Counted from the stretch's first letter, positions 29,769-37,219 are shown. The stretch: 37,585 nucleotides of DNA from JADZGC01 sp964391595 (GCA_964391595.1 CAYMMM010000007.1:1-37585), one strand, 5' to 3'. Notes: a model not told the origin generated them from the sequence alone. Program-made: numbers and translations.

Positions 29769-30881
29769 ATGCAAAAAGCCACCCGAGCCATTACTCGTCT
29801 GCGAGCATTGACGATCGCTAGCATCAAGATGTATGTGCGCAATGTGACTGGACTCTTCTTTACACTGTTTATTCCGGTGGTGCTGATTGCGGTTTTTGGA
29901 TTTCTCTTTAAGAATAATAATTTTAAAACAGACATCGCACTGACGAATTATAGTCAGACGGATCTCTCTAAGCAGTTGGTAGAAAATCTAAAAAAAGTCG
30001 AAGCATTTCGTATCGAAGAAACTGATGAAGCAACTGCTGCCGACAAGCTTGGTCGTGGTAAGATTGATCTTCAAATTATCATTCCTGACACTTTTGGTCA
30101 GCCTGATCCAGCAACTCGAGGGCTTAAGGCAGCTTCTGTTCAGACCTATTACAATGAATCAAATCCACGCAATGGTCAGACAACCAATCTCATCGTTGGT
30201 CAGATTGTATCGGGCTTCAACGCTGGCGTAACGAAGGCTCCGCAAGTGTACACCGTCAAGGCCGAAGGAGTGAAGACCAATAATCTCGGGCAGATTGATT
30301 TCTTCTTGCCAGGGGTAATCGCCATGTCTATCATGCAGCTTGGTATTTTTTCTGTAGCATTTGTGTTTGTAACGTACAAGACAGCCGGTCAGCTGCGACG
30401 CATTCAGGCGACACCAACGCATCCGGTGTATTTCGTGATCGCACAGGCTATTACGCGCGAACTAGTAGCAGTGACGCAGGTCGGACTATTGCTCGGTCTC
30501 GGTATTTGGGCGTTTCAAGCCAAGATGATCGGCAGTATCGTGGACTTCATGCTTATGGCTGCCCTGGGGGCAGCGGTGTTCCTTGCTTTTGGTTTCGCGA
30601 TCGCTGGCTGGGCACGCGATGAAAATCAGGCGACGCCGCTGGCACAGCTTATCCAATTCCCGATGCTCTTTCTCTCGGGTGTATTTTTCCCACGCGACGG
30701 TTTGCCAGAGTGGCTGCTTAAGGTGACCGACTACTTGCCACTGACCTACCTTGTAGATGGTTTGCGCAAGATTGCTACTGAAGGTGCAACACTCGTGACC
30801 GTAGGGCACGATGTGATCGGCCTGGCAGTGTGGGGGATTATCGTCTTCGCAATCTCGGTACTAATCTTCCGCTGGGAATAG
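29769..30881 (+). CDS. ABC-2 type transporter, permease subunit
   Basis: 370 aa. Topology is typical of ABC-2 exporters with a large extracytoplasmic loop: the first span is at residues about 22-45 (MYVRNVTGLFFTLFIPVVLIAVFGFLF), then a large loop (about 50-175) without Cys, then five more spans ending at VIGLAVWGIIVFAISVLIF. The motif QLIQFPMLFLSGVFFPRDGLPEWLL, then LPLTYLVDGLRKI near the C-terminus is the ABC-2 signature. SD GGAGCTGAGG is about 10 nt upstream. Works with the ATPase at 29015; cargo unknown. Confidence 0.9.
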   Translation: MQKATRAITRLRALTIASIKMYVRNVTGLFFTLFIPVVLIAVFGFLFKNNNFKTDIALTNYSQTDLSKQLVENLKKVEAFRIEETDEATAADKLGRGKIDLQIIIPDTFGQPDPATRGLKAASVQTYYNESNPRNGQTTNLIVGQIVSGFNAGVTKAPQVYTVKAEGVKTNNLGQIDFFLPGVIAMSIMQLGIFSVAFVFVTYKTAGQLRRIQATPTHPVYFVIAQAITRELVAVTQVGLLLGLGIWAFQAKMIGSIVDFMLMAALGAAVFLAFGFAIAGWARDENQATPLAQLIQFPMLFLSGVFFPRDGLPEWLLKVTDYLPLTYLVDGLRKIATEGATLVTVGHDVIGLAVWGIIVFAISVLIFRWE

Positions 30882-30884
30882 CAG

Positions 30885-32567
30885 ATGGGCTGGAGGGTGA
30901 TGTTTCGAAGTCCGATAAAGCAGCTTTGTCTGACGGGACTGGCTAGCTTACTCGCCTTATCCATCACGACCTCTGGCCTTACCGGCACCGCACATGCTGA
31001 AAGTGCTGAGTCAATACGAGACTTCAGAAACGATATCACGCTGCTCGCTGATGGCTCGGCAATTATCAAAGAAACTATCCTCTATGACTTTGGTACAAAC
31101 CAGAAACACGGACTGCTGCGCGATATTGCGACGTCTGCTATCCTGCCGAGCGGTAAGTATTTTAACTACGCGATTACGATCTCGTCGGTCACCCGCAATG
31201 GGCAGGAAGAGTCACACAAAGAATCGCAGATTAGTAGTTATCTGGAGTCAAAGATCGGGGACCCAGATGCGACTATCACTGGTCAGCACACATATGAGAT
31301 CACTTACTCTGTTGATAGAGTTATTCAACACGACCCAGCTGGCGACTATTTGAATTGGGATATTGTCGGGACGCAATTTAAAGTGCCGATCGAAAAGTCG
31401 CATACAGAGATCCATGTTCCTTCAGACATTCCCTTGCTCGACGGCATGCGTTGTTATACGGGTGGACAGGGCGCGACAGCTTCCAACTGCCAGATAGAGA
31501 AGCAGGGGCAGAATGTAATCATCACCACGGGCAATCTCTCCGCGCGCGAAGGTGCGACGGTCAATCTTTTGATGAAGGAGAATAGTTTTCAAAACTACCT
31601 CATCGAAGCAGACGGACCAGCGGCGTCCGAGCTCGGGACAGGTGGTGTTATGGCTCTCATTGGAGCTTTGCTTGTATTCTTCGTAATGTTCTTCGCATTT
31701 CCAATTTTGATCGTGATTGTGCTTGGCTTATACCTCCGCAATAAACATGCAGCCAAGCGGCGCCAAAAGCAACACACCGTTATCGCGCAGTATGAACCCC
31801 CAGACGGCTTGAGCCCCGCTGAACTTGGGTTACTTACTGATAATGTAGCCGGGATGATAGAGGTCACGGCGACACTGATCGACCTCGCGGTCAGGGGATA
31901 TATAAAGATCGCAGACATTACGACGGGTAGTTTTTTCAAACAGGTGAATTATCGTTTTGAGCGCCTGAAAGATACAGCGACTGCAAATAAAAGCCTCAGA
32001 CCGTATGAGCTCAAACTCCTTACCGCTCTCTTTGGTGCAGAAAAACAAGTCGAACTCAAGGATGTCGATCGCACTGCGATGAGCAAGACCGTAACTGAGA
32101 TAGCAAAGGATCTCCAGGAAGAAATGAAGCAGCGGGGCTACTTTGCGCAAAAACAGCGCTGGCTGGCTAACCCCGATAATGTCACTGCAGAAGGCTACAA
32201 AGAGTGGGCAAAAGTAGAAGGGTTCAAGCTCTTCTTGAGCGTGACAGAGGCGGATCGCTTGAAGTTTACCGACGCGCCAGCCAAGAAACCAGAACAATTT
32301 AATGAGCTCTTGCCATACGCGATTGCGCTTGGCGTCGAGAAGGAGTGGGCCTCGCAGTTTGCAGGTATGGATATTGCGCAGACTACAGACTGGTATAGCG
32401 ATGCGAATGGCCACAGTTTCAGCTCAGTTGTACTCGTAAGTCATCTCAATACGAGCTTTTCATCAGCAGTTTCAAGTGGTTTCTCAACCCCAAGCTCGAG
32501 TGGCGGGTATGGCGGCGGCGGCTTTAGTGGTGGTGGCGGTGGTGGTGGCGGTGGTGGAAGCTGGTAG
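30885..32567 (+). CDS. DUF2207 family membrane protein
   Basis: 560 aa from ATG 30885 (GGGAA 6 nt upstream; ATG 30900 is an alternative). N-terminal signal peptide (residues about 10-38, cut near AHAES). The extracytoplasmic beta domain starts IRDFRNDITLLADGSAIIKETILYDFG, the DUF2207 opening. Two membrane spans near 250-285 follow, then a cytoplasmic region (PPDGLSPAELGLLTDNVAG, the typical DUF2207 'P-x-xLSPA-E' box) with a C-terminal Gly/Ser tail (SGGYGGGGFSGGGGGG). The glycine tail is normal for the family. Function unknown. It follows the ABC-2 permease by 3 nt and is probably co-transcribed with it. Confidence 0.88.
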   Translation: MGWRVMFRSPIKQLCLTGLASLLALSITTSGLTGTAHAESAESIRDFRNDITLLADGSAIIKETILYDFGTNQKHGLLRDIATSAILPSGKYFNYAITISSVTRNGQEESHKESQISSYLESKIGDPDATITGQHTYEITYSVDRVIQHDPAGDYLNWDIVGTQFKVPIEKSHTEIHVPSDIPLLDGMRCYTGGQGATASNCQIEKQGQNVIITTGNLSAREGATVNLLMKENSFQNYLIEADGPAASELGTGGVMALIGALLVFFVMFFAFPILIVIVLGLYLRNKHAAKRRQKQHTVIAQYEPPDGLSPAELGLLTDNVAGMIEVTATLIDLAVRGYIKIADITTGSFFKQVNYRFERLKDTATANKSLRPYELKLLTALFGAEKQVELKDVDRTAMSKTVTEIAKDLQEEMKQRGYFAQKQRWLANPDNVTAEGYKEWAKVEGFKLFLSVTEADRLKFTDAPAKKPEQFNELLPYAIALGVEKEWASQFAGMDIAQTTDWYSDANGHSFSSVVLVSHLNTSFSSAVSSGFSTPSSSGGYGGGGFSGGGGGGGGGGSW

Positions 32568-32618
32568 TATCGGCTTGGCAATACTCGATATCGCTTATGC
32601 TGCTTCCGCTAAACTGTG

Positions 32619-32624
32619 TAAAAT
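32619..32624 (+). promoter_or_regulatory. -10 element TAAAAT with an ATG exactly at +1
   Basis: TAAAAT ends 6 nt before the ATG at 32631, which starts an 8-codon ORF. A -35 candidate TTATGC (32595-32600) with an 18-nt spacer is weak. Confidence 0.45.
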
Positions 32625-32630
32625 GAACCT

Positions 32631-32657
32631 ATGCATACAGGCTCGCGGCTACCATGA
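32631..32657 (+). CDS. Eight-codon leader ORF coupled to the next gene
   Basis: ATG at 32631 reads MHTGSRLP and stops with TGA 32655-32657, which overlaps the ATG of the next gene as ATGA (32654-32657). The predicted transcription start is its first base. The main ORF has no obvious SD, so ribosomes entering at the leaderless mini-ORF may deliver translation to it by termination-reinitiation. The ORF is too short to have sequence support by itself; the evidence is the geometry. Confidence 0.4.
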   Translation: MHTGSRLP

Positions 32658-33394
32658 GTGGGGATATTTCGGCAGATAGCAACATGCCATCCAAAGATCC
32701 CTCGGAATCACCATCGCTTCTCCATGTCACGATGAGTATTGAGGATGAGATCGTTGTAGCTGAACCTTCTCTGACTGCAAAAATAGCTTTTTTCCTGAGC
32801 TTTTTGCCCATCGTTGGCTACGCAGGGGTTGTAATTGCCGTGATTACACTGTTCAACAATCACTCGAAGGCATTGAAGACGCACGGTCTTACGTATGCTA
32901 CTCTCGCAATTCAGATTTTTTATACCTTGCTGATGTTGACTGCATTTCTCATCAGCTCACAAGTGAAGCTCACAAGTGTCGTTCCTACTCAGCCGTACGA
33001 GCGAGCTGCGCAGTCATTTCTGGTAGCGGTGCAAAACAATGATCTCAATACCGCCAAATCCTTGATGGTGGACACTAAGGGGACTGCGCTTGACGTCGCA
33101 CTCCCTATGTATCGAGCCTCATTCTCTGGCACTCCATTGCTCGTAGAGTCACGTGCAATCACGAAGCCTGTATTTACGGATACAAATCTTCAGATCTATA
33201 ATGCGCGACCATTGAGCTATCAACTCTGGCGAGTCGGCTCGAAAGACGTGAACACACGCTACCTCATACTGATGCTTATTGAGACTACAGGTGGTGAGTG
33301 GCGGATTATTCAAGTACAGAGTCTTGAGGCACCAGGAGATGCTAGTGCTAAGTCCGCGCTAGAACAAGTGGTCGCAAGCCTCGTTTCTCAGTAA
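32654..33394 (+). CDS. Membrane protein with extracytoplasmic DUF4878-like domain, function unknown
   Basis: 246 aa. A polar N-terminus of about 45 residues is followed by two membrane spans (about 45-68, AFFLSFLPIVGYAGVVIAVITLF, and 80-102, YATLAIQIFYTLLMLTAFLISS). The outside domain, residues about 110-246, starts YERAAQSFLVAVQNNDLNTAKSLMVD and ends GGEWRIIQVQSLE. This cystatin/NTF2-like layout (a helix that counts out a few 'lost' residues, then a curved sheet) resembles small lumazine-binding or DUF4878-like domains (inference). No enzymatic motif. The start is defined by the ATGA overlap with the mini-ORF. Confidence 0.6.
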   Translation: MSGDISADSNMPSKDPSESPSLLHVTMSIEDEIVVAEPSLTAKIAFFLSFLPIVGYAGVVIAVITLFNNHSKALKTHGLTYATLAIQIFYTLLMLTAFLISSQVKLTSVVPTQPYERAAQSFLVAVQNNDLNTAKSLMVDTKGTALDVALPMYRASFSGTPLLVESRAITKPVFTDTNLQIYNARPLSYQLWRVGSKDVNTRYLILMLIETTGGEWRIIQVQSLEAPGDASAKSALEQVVASLVSQ

Positions 33395-33413
33395 GCGAGA
33401 GCGTCTTGCGTGG

Positions 33414-33419
33414 TACAAT
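33414..33419 (+). promoter_or_regulatory. -10 element TACAAT with GTG exactly at +1
   Basis: TACAAT ends 6 nt before the GTG at 33426 and there is no SD. The -35 region is weak. Confidence 0.5.
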
Positions 33420-33425
33420 CGAGAC

Positions 33426-33827
33426 GTGAAGCCGACAGAAAAAAATCGGATTTTTGACTATACACGACTTGTCTTTTGGGTAGGTCTGATTGCTACCATG
33501 TACGTGTGCGTGGCACTGATAAATATATCTGCCCGAAATACGAGCTTGAGGGAGAAGGCCGATCGCCTAGAAGAGGACAATGTACGCCTCGAGAGTGATA
33601 TCGAATTGCTCCAGGCTCAAGTGTCTTACTTTAAGACAGAGAGCTTTCAGGAATATTTAGTCCGGGAGAAACTTGGTTTACAAGCACCGGGTGAGCATGT
33701 GGTGATAGTCGGCCGAGGCGATAGCGAGCTCAACTCGCAGAATGATGAGGTGGCAAACGCCATCAAGTTGCCCGAAAGCTCGCACGTAGATGAGTGGATG
33801 ACATTTCTTTTTGGCTCGACACAATAG
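33426..33827 (+). CDS. FtsB/DivIC-like septum formation initiator
   Basis: 133 aa, GTG start. A short basic cytoplasmic segment, one membrane span at residues about 14-35 (LVFWVGLIATMYVCVALI), then a coiled coil (about 38-68, NTSLREKADRLEEDNVRLESDIELLQAQV). YLVREKLGLQAPGEHVVIV follows, which is the FtsB/DivIC end motif. These proteins bridge FtsL and FtsQ/DivIB in the divisome. Usual length is about 90-130 aa; the extra tail (GDSELNSQNDEVANAIKLPES) is polar. A tRNA for initiator Met lies 72 nt downstream. Confidence 0.85.
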   Translation: MKPTEKNRIFDYTRLVFWVGLIATMYVCVALINISARNTSLREKADRLEEDNVRLESDIELLQAQVSYFKTESFQEYLVREKLGLQAPGEHVVIVGRGDSELNSQNDEVANAIKLPESSHVDEWMTFLFGSTQ

Positions 33828-33858
33828 CGCGGAGAGCCACGGTGACTCAGCCCGCTTC

Positions 33859-33890
33859 TTGACCTATAGATCAGAAAGCAGTACTATAAT
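33859..33890 (+). promoter_or_regulatory. Promoter of the initiator tRNA
   Basis: TTGACC at 33859-33864 and a perfect TATAAT at 33885-33890, 8 nt before the tRNA; the 20-nt spacer is long, so the -35 call is uncertain. Confidence 0.5.
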
Positions 33891-33898
33891 CAATACGC

Positions 33899-33974
33899 CG
33901 CGGGGTGGAGCAGTTGGCAGCTCGTCAGGCTCATAACCTGAAGGTCGCTGGTTCGAGTCCAGCCCCCGCTACCA
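33899..33974 (+). tRNA. Initiator tRNA-fMet (CAT)
   Basis: A 76-nt cloverleaf with encoded CCA. Initiator features: unpaired C1 x U72, a purine-11:pyrimidine-24 pair (A11:U24 in GAGC/GCTC) and anticodon loop CTCATAA. The anticodon stem is TCAGG/CCTGA, so only two of the usual three G:C pairs are present; position 29:41 is A:U. T-arm GCTGG-TTCGAGT-CCAGC. Confidence 0.93.
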
Positions 33975-34010
33975 AGAAAAGGCAGTCACGCATTAGTGGC
34001 TGTTTTTTCT
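33975..34010 (+). terminator. Terminator of the initiator tRNA
   Basis: CAGTCAC (33983-33989) pairs with GTGGCTG (33996-34002) with one G-T pair around the loop GCATTA, extended by A/T pairs and followed by TTTTTT. Confidence 0.85.
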
Positions 34011-34036
34011 TGCGCGAGTACGCGCTTGATAAATCT

Positions 34037-34065
34037 TTGCGCAAAGCTTGCCATCTGAGTACACT
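34037..34065 (+). promoter_or_regulatory. Promoter TTGCGC-N17-TACACT with the ATG at +1
   Basis: TTGCGC at 34037-34042, a 17-nt spacer, TACACT at 34060-34065, then 6 nt to the ATG at 34072. No SD of normal strength and spacing. Confidence 0.6.
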
Positions 34066-34071
34066 AGAAGC

Positions 34072-36531
34072 ATGAGTTTTTTGCGACGGACGTTTGCAAT
34101 CCTTGCGATAGTCCTCTTGTGCTTACTAGCGTTGCGCGTTGGCTTTCATGCACGTGCCGATTCTTTTCTTGATCAAACTTTTGATGATACTCCAAAAGAC
34201 TATATCGTAAACAGTACGGAAGATACCCCCGATGCGGTAGTGGATGGAGTGTGTGAAACCAGTACTCCTGGAGAATGTACGCTAAGAGCTGCAATTCAAG
34301 AGCTGAATGCGAATAATAACGCACTTTCTGCAGTCCCTTCGATTACCTTTAATATTCCGGGTGATGATGTCAAAACAATCACCCTTGCACAAGAATTGCC
34401 ACAAATCACAAAGCCAGTAGTCATCAATGGCTTCACCCAGCCTGGCTCTAGTCCCAATACGGCATCTGCACCGGCCGCACTTAATAGTGTGATCAAGGTT
34501 GAGATAAATGCATCGCAGTTGGGGCAAAATAAATCCGGGATAGTATTTGCACAGGGCGCAGGTGGGTCGGTCCTACGTGGTGTTTCGGTATATGGGGCAG
34601 ACTCCACGGACCAAGAGCATGCGAATGTGATGATCAATGAGGTCCAAGTCATTGTGCATGGGTGCTATATTGGCGTTAAGGCTTCTGGTCAGGAGGCAGC
34701 TTCAAAACCTCGAAGCGCAGGAATCATGACCGACAAGGACCTAATTGCCTCAGATGGGAACATTGTTATCGGAGGTAATCGTGCTGATCAGCGCAATATT
34801 CTGAATGGCACTACGGATAACCCCGACATTCCACTTGGCGGTATTGTAGTCGGTGCGAACGGTAAAAATATCAAAGTATACGGAAATATTATTGGCCTTG
34901 GACGTGATGGCTTGACCGACCTAGGGGGGAGCTATGGCGTTGTACTGAAGGGAGAGTCTAATATCGTTGGTGGTCCGTCGATACGGCGCAATGTTATATC
35001 TGGTAATACCTACGCGCAAGTGTGGACCAAGTCAAAGAATGTCATAGCTACGAATTATATCGGTACAGATGCTGCGGCCGATGTGCAGACGAGTATTTCG
35101 AATGGTCCTGGTATTAAGGTGTATGGCTCAGGTAACCTTGTCGGCAGTACAACAGTAGAAAATGGCAATGTCATAAAAGGTGTCTCTGGTGCTGGTGTGG
35201 TAGTTGCGACGAAACGCGTCGATGGCCAAGTGTATGATGCAGCTCAGACCAATACGATCATCGGCAACATTATCACGGCCGTTTCTCCTGGCGTGTTGTC
35301 TCCTGGTTCGGCGCAGACGAATCTCCCTATCGATATCATTACCGAAGATAGAGCTGGAGACCAAACGACCCTGGGGCTGGTCGGGCTCAATGGCCAAAAT
35401 CCCACAGCCGCTTTTGGTACACCAAATAATCTACTCAATGCACCGGTGATAAAGGCTGCGTCGCAGACGAGCAGCCAAGTCAAAATCACATACGACCTTA
35501 ATGTGCCCGACATTCGAGCGCAACAGGCACGCTATCGAGTAGAGTTTTACCTAACAACCGCTACGAACAGTGCGAATGCTGGGCCTGCAGAGCAATTCTT
35601 GGACGCAGTAACCGTAGATAGTGGACAAAACCAAACAGCCACACTGACCTTGGCACAAGGTGTAAATACTGCCTATCGTGCGATTACTGCTACCGTTACT
35701 ACATTTGCCCCGGGGCCCGCTGGTATAGGTTCGACGAGTGAATTTGCCTCAAATCAAATTGTCGGAAGCTTTGTAGATACAGATGGAGATGGAATTAGCG
35801 ATACAGAAGAGGATGCTGGGCCAAACGGTGGGGATGCAAATGCTGATGGAGTCGCAGATAAGTCGCAAGCGACGGTTACATCATTTGTATCGCAGGCATC
35901 TCAGAAAAACATCTACATGACTTTTGTCACGTCTGGCTGTGCAAACAATGCTCGCGCCGATGATGTTGATGCGCGGACACTGAATAAACCAGATACTGCT
36001 TATGGGTATCCGTACGGCCTGATTGATTTTGCGCTGCGCTGTACGCAGGGCGCGACTGCTCACGTGACGGCGTATGTATATGTCGACGACGATCCATCGA
36101 AGTATAGCTTGCGGAAGTACAATTATCAGTCACAACTTTTTTCTACGCTCGCTAGCGGCTCGATTACAAAGACGACGCTGGGAGGACAAACCGTCCTGAA
36201 GACAGAGTATGACATTACTGATGGCGGACCACTCGATGAAGACGGGGAAGCAAATGGTGTTATTCTCGATCCAATTGGTTTGGCGATTGCAGGTTACCAA
36301 TACGATTTGCCGCAAGTCGGTGTGGCGCTGGTGTATATACTGACACCACTACTCTTGGCGCTCTTGACGATCATCGTCTATGCCTACTTTGACTACCTAC
36401 GCCACAAGCGTCCTTTGGTCGAAGAAAATCCGCGTATCCACTATACTTTCTGGCATCACTTAAAGGTCGTGACGCTTCCAATTCTGCGCTATCGCATCTC
36501 ATTTGTGATCGAGCGTCAGGACGTGCGTTAG
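34072..36531 (+). CDS. Large surface protein: CSLREA domain, beta-helix, calcium-binding-type repeat, C-terminal anchor
   Basis: 819 aa from ATG 34072. Signal sequence at residues about 4-28 (TFAILAIVLLCLLALRVGFHARA). CSLREA-type segment at about 38-75 (NSTEDTPDAVVDGVCETS, then ECTLRAAIQELNA). The right-handed beta-helix region (about 75-430) is rich in G-N-x-I and V-x-G-N patterns (NVIGG, GNIIG, NLVGST). A beta-sandwich-like part follows, then DTDGDGISDTEEDAGPNGGD near 575, a thrombospondin type-3/calcium-binding sequence. Near the end comes a span (about 757-780, VALVYILTPLLLALLTIIVYAYF) and a short basic cytoplasmic tail. It is probably a large cell-surface adhesin or enzyme; the CSLREA/beta-helix pairing is common in CPR surface proteins (recollection). 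Transcription looks leaderless. Confidence 0.82.
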   Translation: MSFLRRTFAILAIVLLCLLALRVGFHARADSFLDQTFDDTPKDYIVNSTEDTPDAVVDGVCETSTPGECTLRAAIQELNANNNALSAVPSITFNIPGDDVKTITLAQELPQITKPVVINGFTQPGSSPNTASAPAALNSVIKVEINASQLGQNKSGIVFAQGAGGSVLRGVSVYGADSTDQEHANVMINEVQVIVHGCYIGVKASGQEAASKPRSAGIMTDKDLIASDGNIVIGGNRADQRNILNGTTDNPDIPLGGIVVGANGKNIKVYGNIIGLGRDGLTDLGGSYGVVLKGESNIVGGPSIRRNVISGNTYAQVWTKSKNVIATNYIGTDAAADVQTSISNGPGIKVYGSGNLVGSTTVENGNVIKGVSGAGVVVATKRVDGQVYDAAQTNTIIGNIITAVSPGVLSPGSAQTNLPIDIITEDRAGDQTTLGLVGLNGQNPTAAFGTPNNLLNAPVIKAASQTSSQVKITYDLNVPDIRAQQARYRVEFYLTTATNSANAGPAEQFLDAVTVDSGQNQTATLTLAQGVNTAYRAITATVTTFAPGPAGIGSTSEFASNQIVGSFVDTDGDGISDTEEDAGPNGGDANADGVADKSQATVTSFVSQASQKNIYMTFVTSGCANNARADDVDARTLNKPDTAYGYPYGLIDFALRCTQGATAHVTAYVYVDDDPSKYSLRKYNYQSQLFSTLASGSITKTTLGGQTVLKTEYDITDGGPLDEDGEANGVILDPIGLAIAGYQYDLPQVGVALVYILTPLLLALLTIIVYAYFDYLRHKRPLVEENPRIHYTFWHHLKVVTLPILRYRISFVIERQDVR

Positions 36532-36623
36532 GGCTGGATTTACGCTTCTCGATCTGGTATAACTACAGAACGTGTTCAGTATGTGCACGGCATATTTGTT
36601 GAGTACATATTGTATACATGTAT
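36532..36623. other. Non-coding stretch between the surface protein and the tRNA-like region
   Basis: I see no gene here. It is AT-rich near the end, with a TATACATGTAT inverted repeat (36613-36623) that could hold a -10 (TATACA) for the tRNA-like sequence. Confidence 0.5.
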
Positions 36624-36709
36624 CGCGGCATAGCTCAGTTGGGTCGTTCGAAAGAGCGCATGCTTCACAGATGCTCGCTAAACCGACTGTGCGATGGTGG
36701 ACATTACAG
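36624..36709 (+). other. Degenerate tRNA-like sequence upstream of the CAT tRNA
   Basis: Begins like a tRNA: CGCGGCA, TAGCTCAGTTGG, then an insertion GTCGTTCGAAA, then GAGC closing the D-stem. A second arm has GCAT/ATGC around CTTCACA. The anticodon-type loop reads TCA or CAC depending on framing, and no T-arm or 3' acceptor strand follows. It is a tRNA pseudogene, perhaps of a Val(CAC) tRNA, or a tRNA-like leader. Confidence 0.55.
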
Positions 36710-36715
36710 TAGAAT
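36710..36715 (+). promoter_or_regulatory. -10 element TAGAAT of the CAT tRNA
   Basis: TAGAAT lies 8 nt before the tRNA at 36724. It sits directly after the tRNA-like sequence, so the tRNA can be transcribed alone; the -35 match is poor. Confidence 0.45.
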
Positions 36716-36723
36716 AGGATTAC

Positions 36724-36800
36724 GGCTGCGTAGCTCAGTTGGTTAGAGCAATGGACTCATAAGCCAGAGGTCGGTGGTTCAAATCCACCCGCAGCCACCA
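36724..36800 (+). tRNA. tRNA with CAT anticodon, probably elongator tRNA-Met
   Basis: A 77-nt cloverleaf with encoded CCA: acceptor GGCTGCG/CGCAGCC, D-arm GCTC/GAGC, anticodon loop CTCATAA, variable AGGTC, T-arm GGTGG-TTCAAAT-CCACC. G1:C72 is paired, so it is not the initiator. The anticodon stem ATGGA/GCCAG has only three Watson-Crick pairs, with A27-G43 and A31-G39 mismatches. Confidence 0.85.
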
Positions 36801-36854
36801 TAATTACTTCTTTAGAGCATACTTCCGGGTTACCTCACTGCAGAAGCAGTATCA

Positions 36855-36883
36855 TTGACGTTTTATATTTAATCGGCTATTGT
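36855..36883 (+). promoter_or_regulatory. Promoter TTGACG-N17-TATTGT
   Basis: Hexamers at 36855-36860 and 36878-36883, 17-nt spacer, about 37 nt before the ATG at 36920. Leader contains AAAGGA. Confidence 0.6.
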
Positions 36884-36919
36884 GGGGTTTCGTGGCTTCC
36901 CCAAACGAAAGGACTTGCC

Positions 36920-37219
36920 ATGACTGCACCTACTTCCACCATCCCTCAGACCCGATCCGCCGGTCGATCCGGCGCCTGCCCCAACGACTGCGACAGCTGC
37001 GCGTGGGGCATCAGTGGCGCCAACGCCAAGCCGGGCTCCACCTCCATTCCACTCATCGACAAGACGCCCATGAGCTACAACAGCCAGTGTGGTGTCGTGC
37101 AGGTGGTGATCACCGGCAGCGGTCAGATGGGGGCGATCCACCAGGGTCGCTACTTCGCCGGGAGGCGAGTACCCGCCGCCAAGCGAATCGCCACTCATCT
37201 CGGCTTGATCGCGGCCTGA
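36920..37219 (+). CDS. Small Cys-containing protein, function unknown (99 aa)
   Basis: ATG with AAAGGA about 8 nt upstream. Residues about 20-27 hold C-x3-C-x2-C (CPNDCDSC), with one more Cys near 57, so a small metal or iron-sulfur site is conceivable. The rest (KPGSTSIPLIDKTPMSYNSQ, then VVQVVITGSGQMG) has no recognisable domain, and the C-terminus is basic. The gene is clearly more GC-rich than its neighbours and uses G/C at third positions, which suggests acquisition from a high-GC source. It has its own promoter and a strong terminator, so it forms a complete single-gene unit next to a tRNA. Confidence 0.65.
   Translation: MTAPTSTIPQTRSAGRSGACPNDCDSCAWGISGANAKPGSTSIPLIDKTPMSYNSQCGVVQVVITGSGQMGAIHQGRYFAGRRVPAAKRIATHLGLIAA

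Noticed and set aside
30486..30809. Antisense frame of 107 codons in the ABC-2 permease
   Set aside because: Shadow; composition follows the complement of the membrane-span codons.
31830..32414. Minus-strand open frame of 194 codons opposite DUF2207
   Set aside because: Antisense shadow without a start context or recognisable domain.
36658..36674. UCA-type anticodon loop in the tRNA-like sequence (suggesting UGA recoding)
   Set aside because: Position 37 would be C, the stem has a mismatch, there is no T-arm, and TGA clearly works as stop throughout the window.
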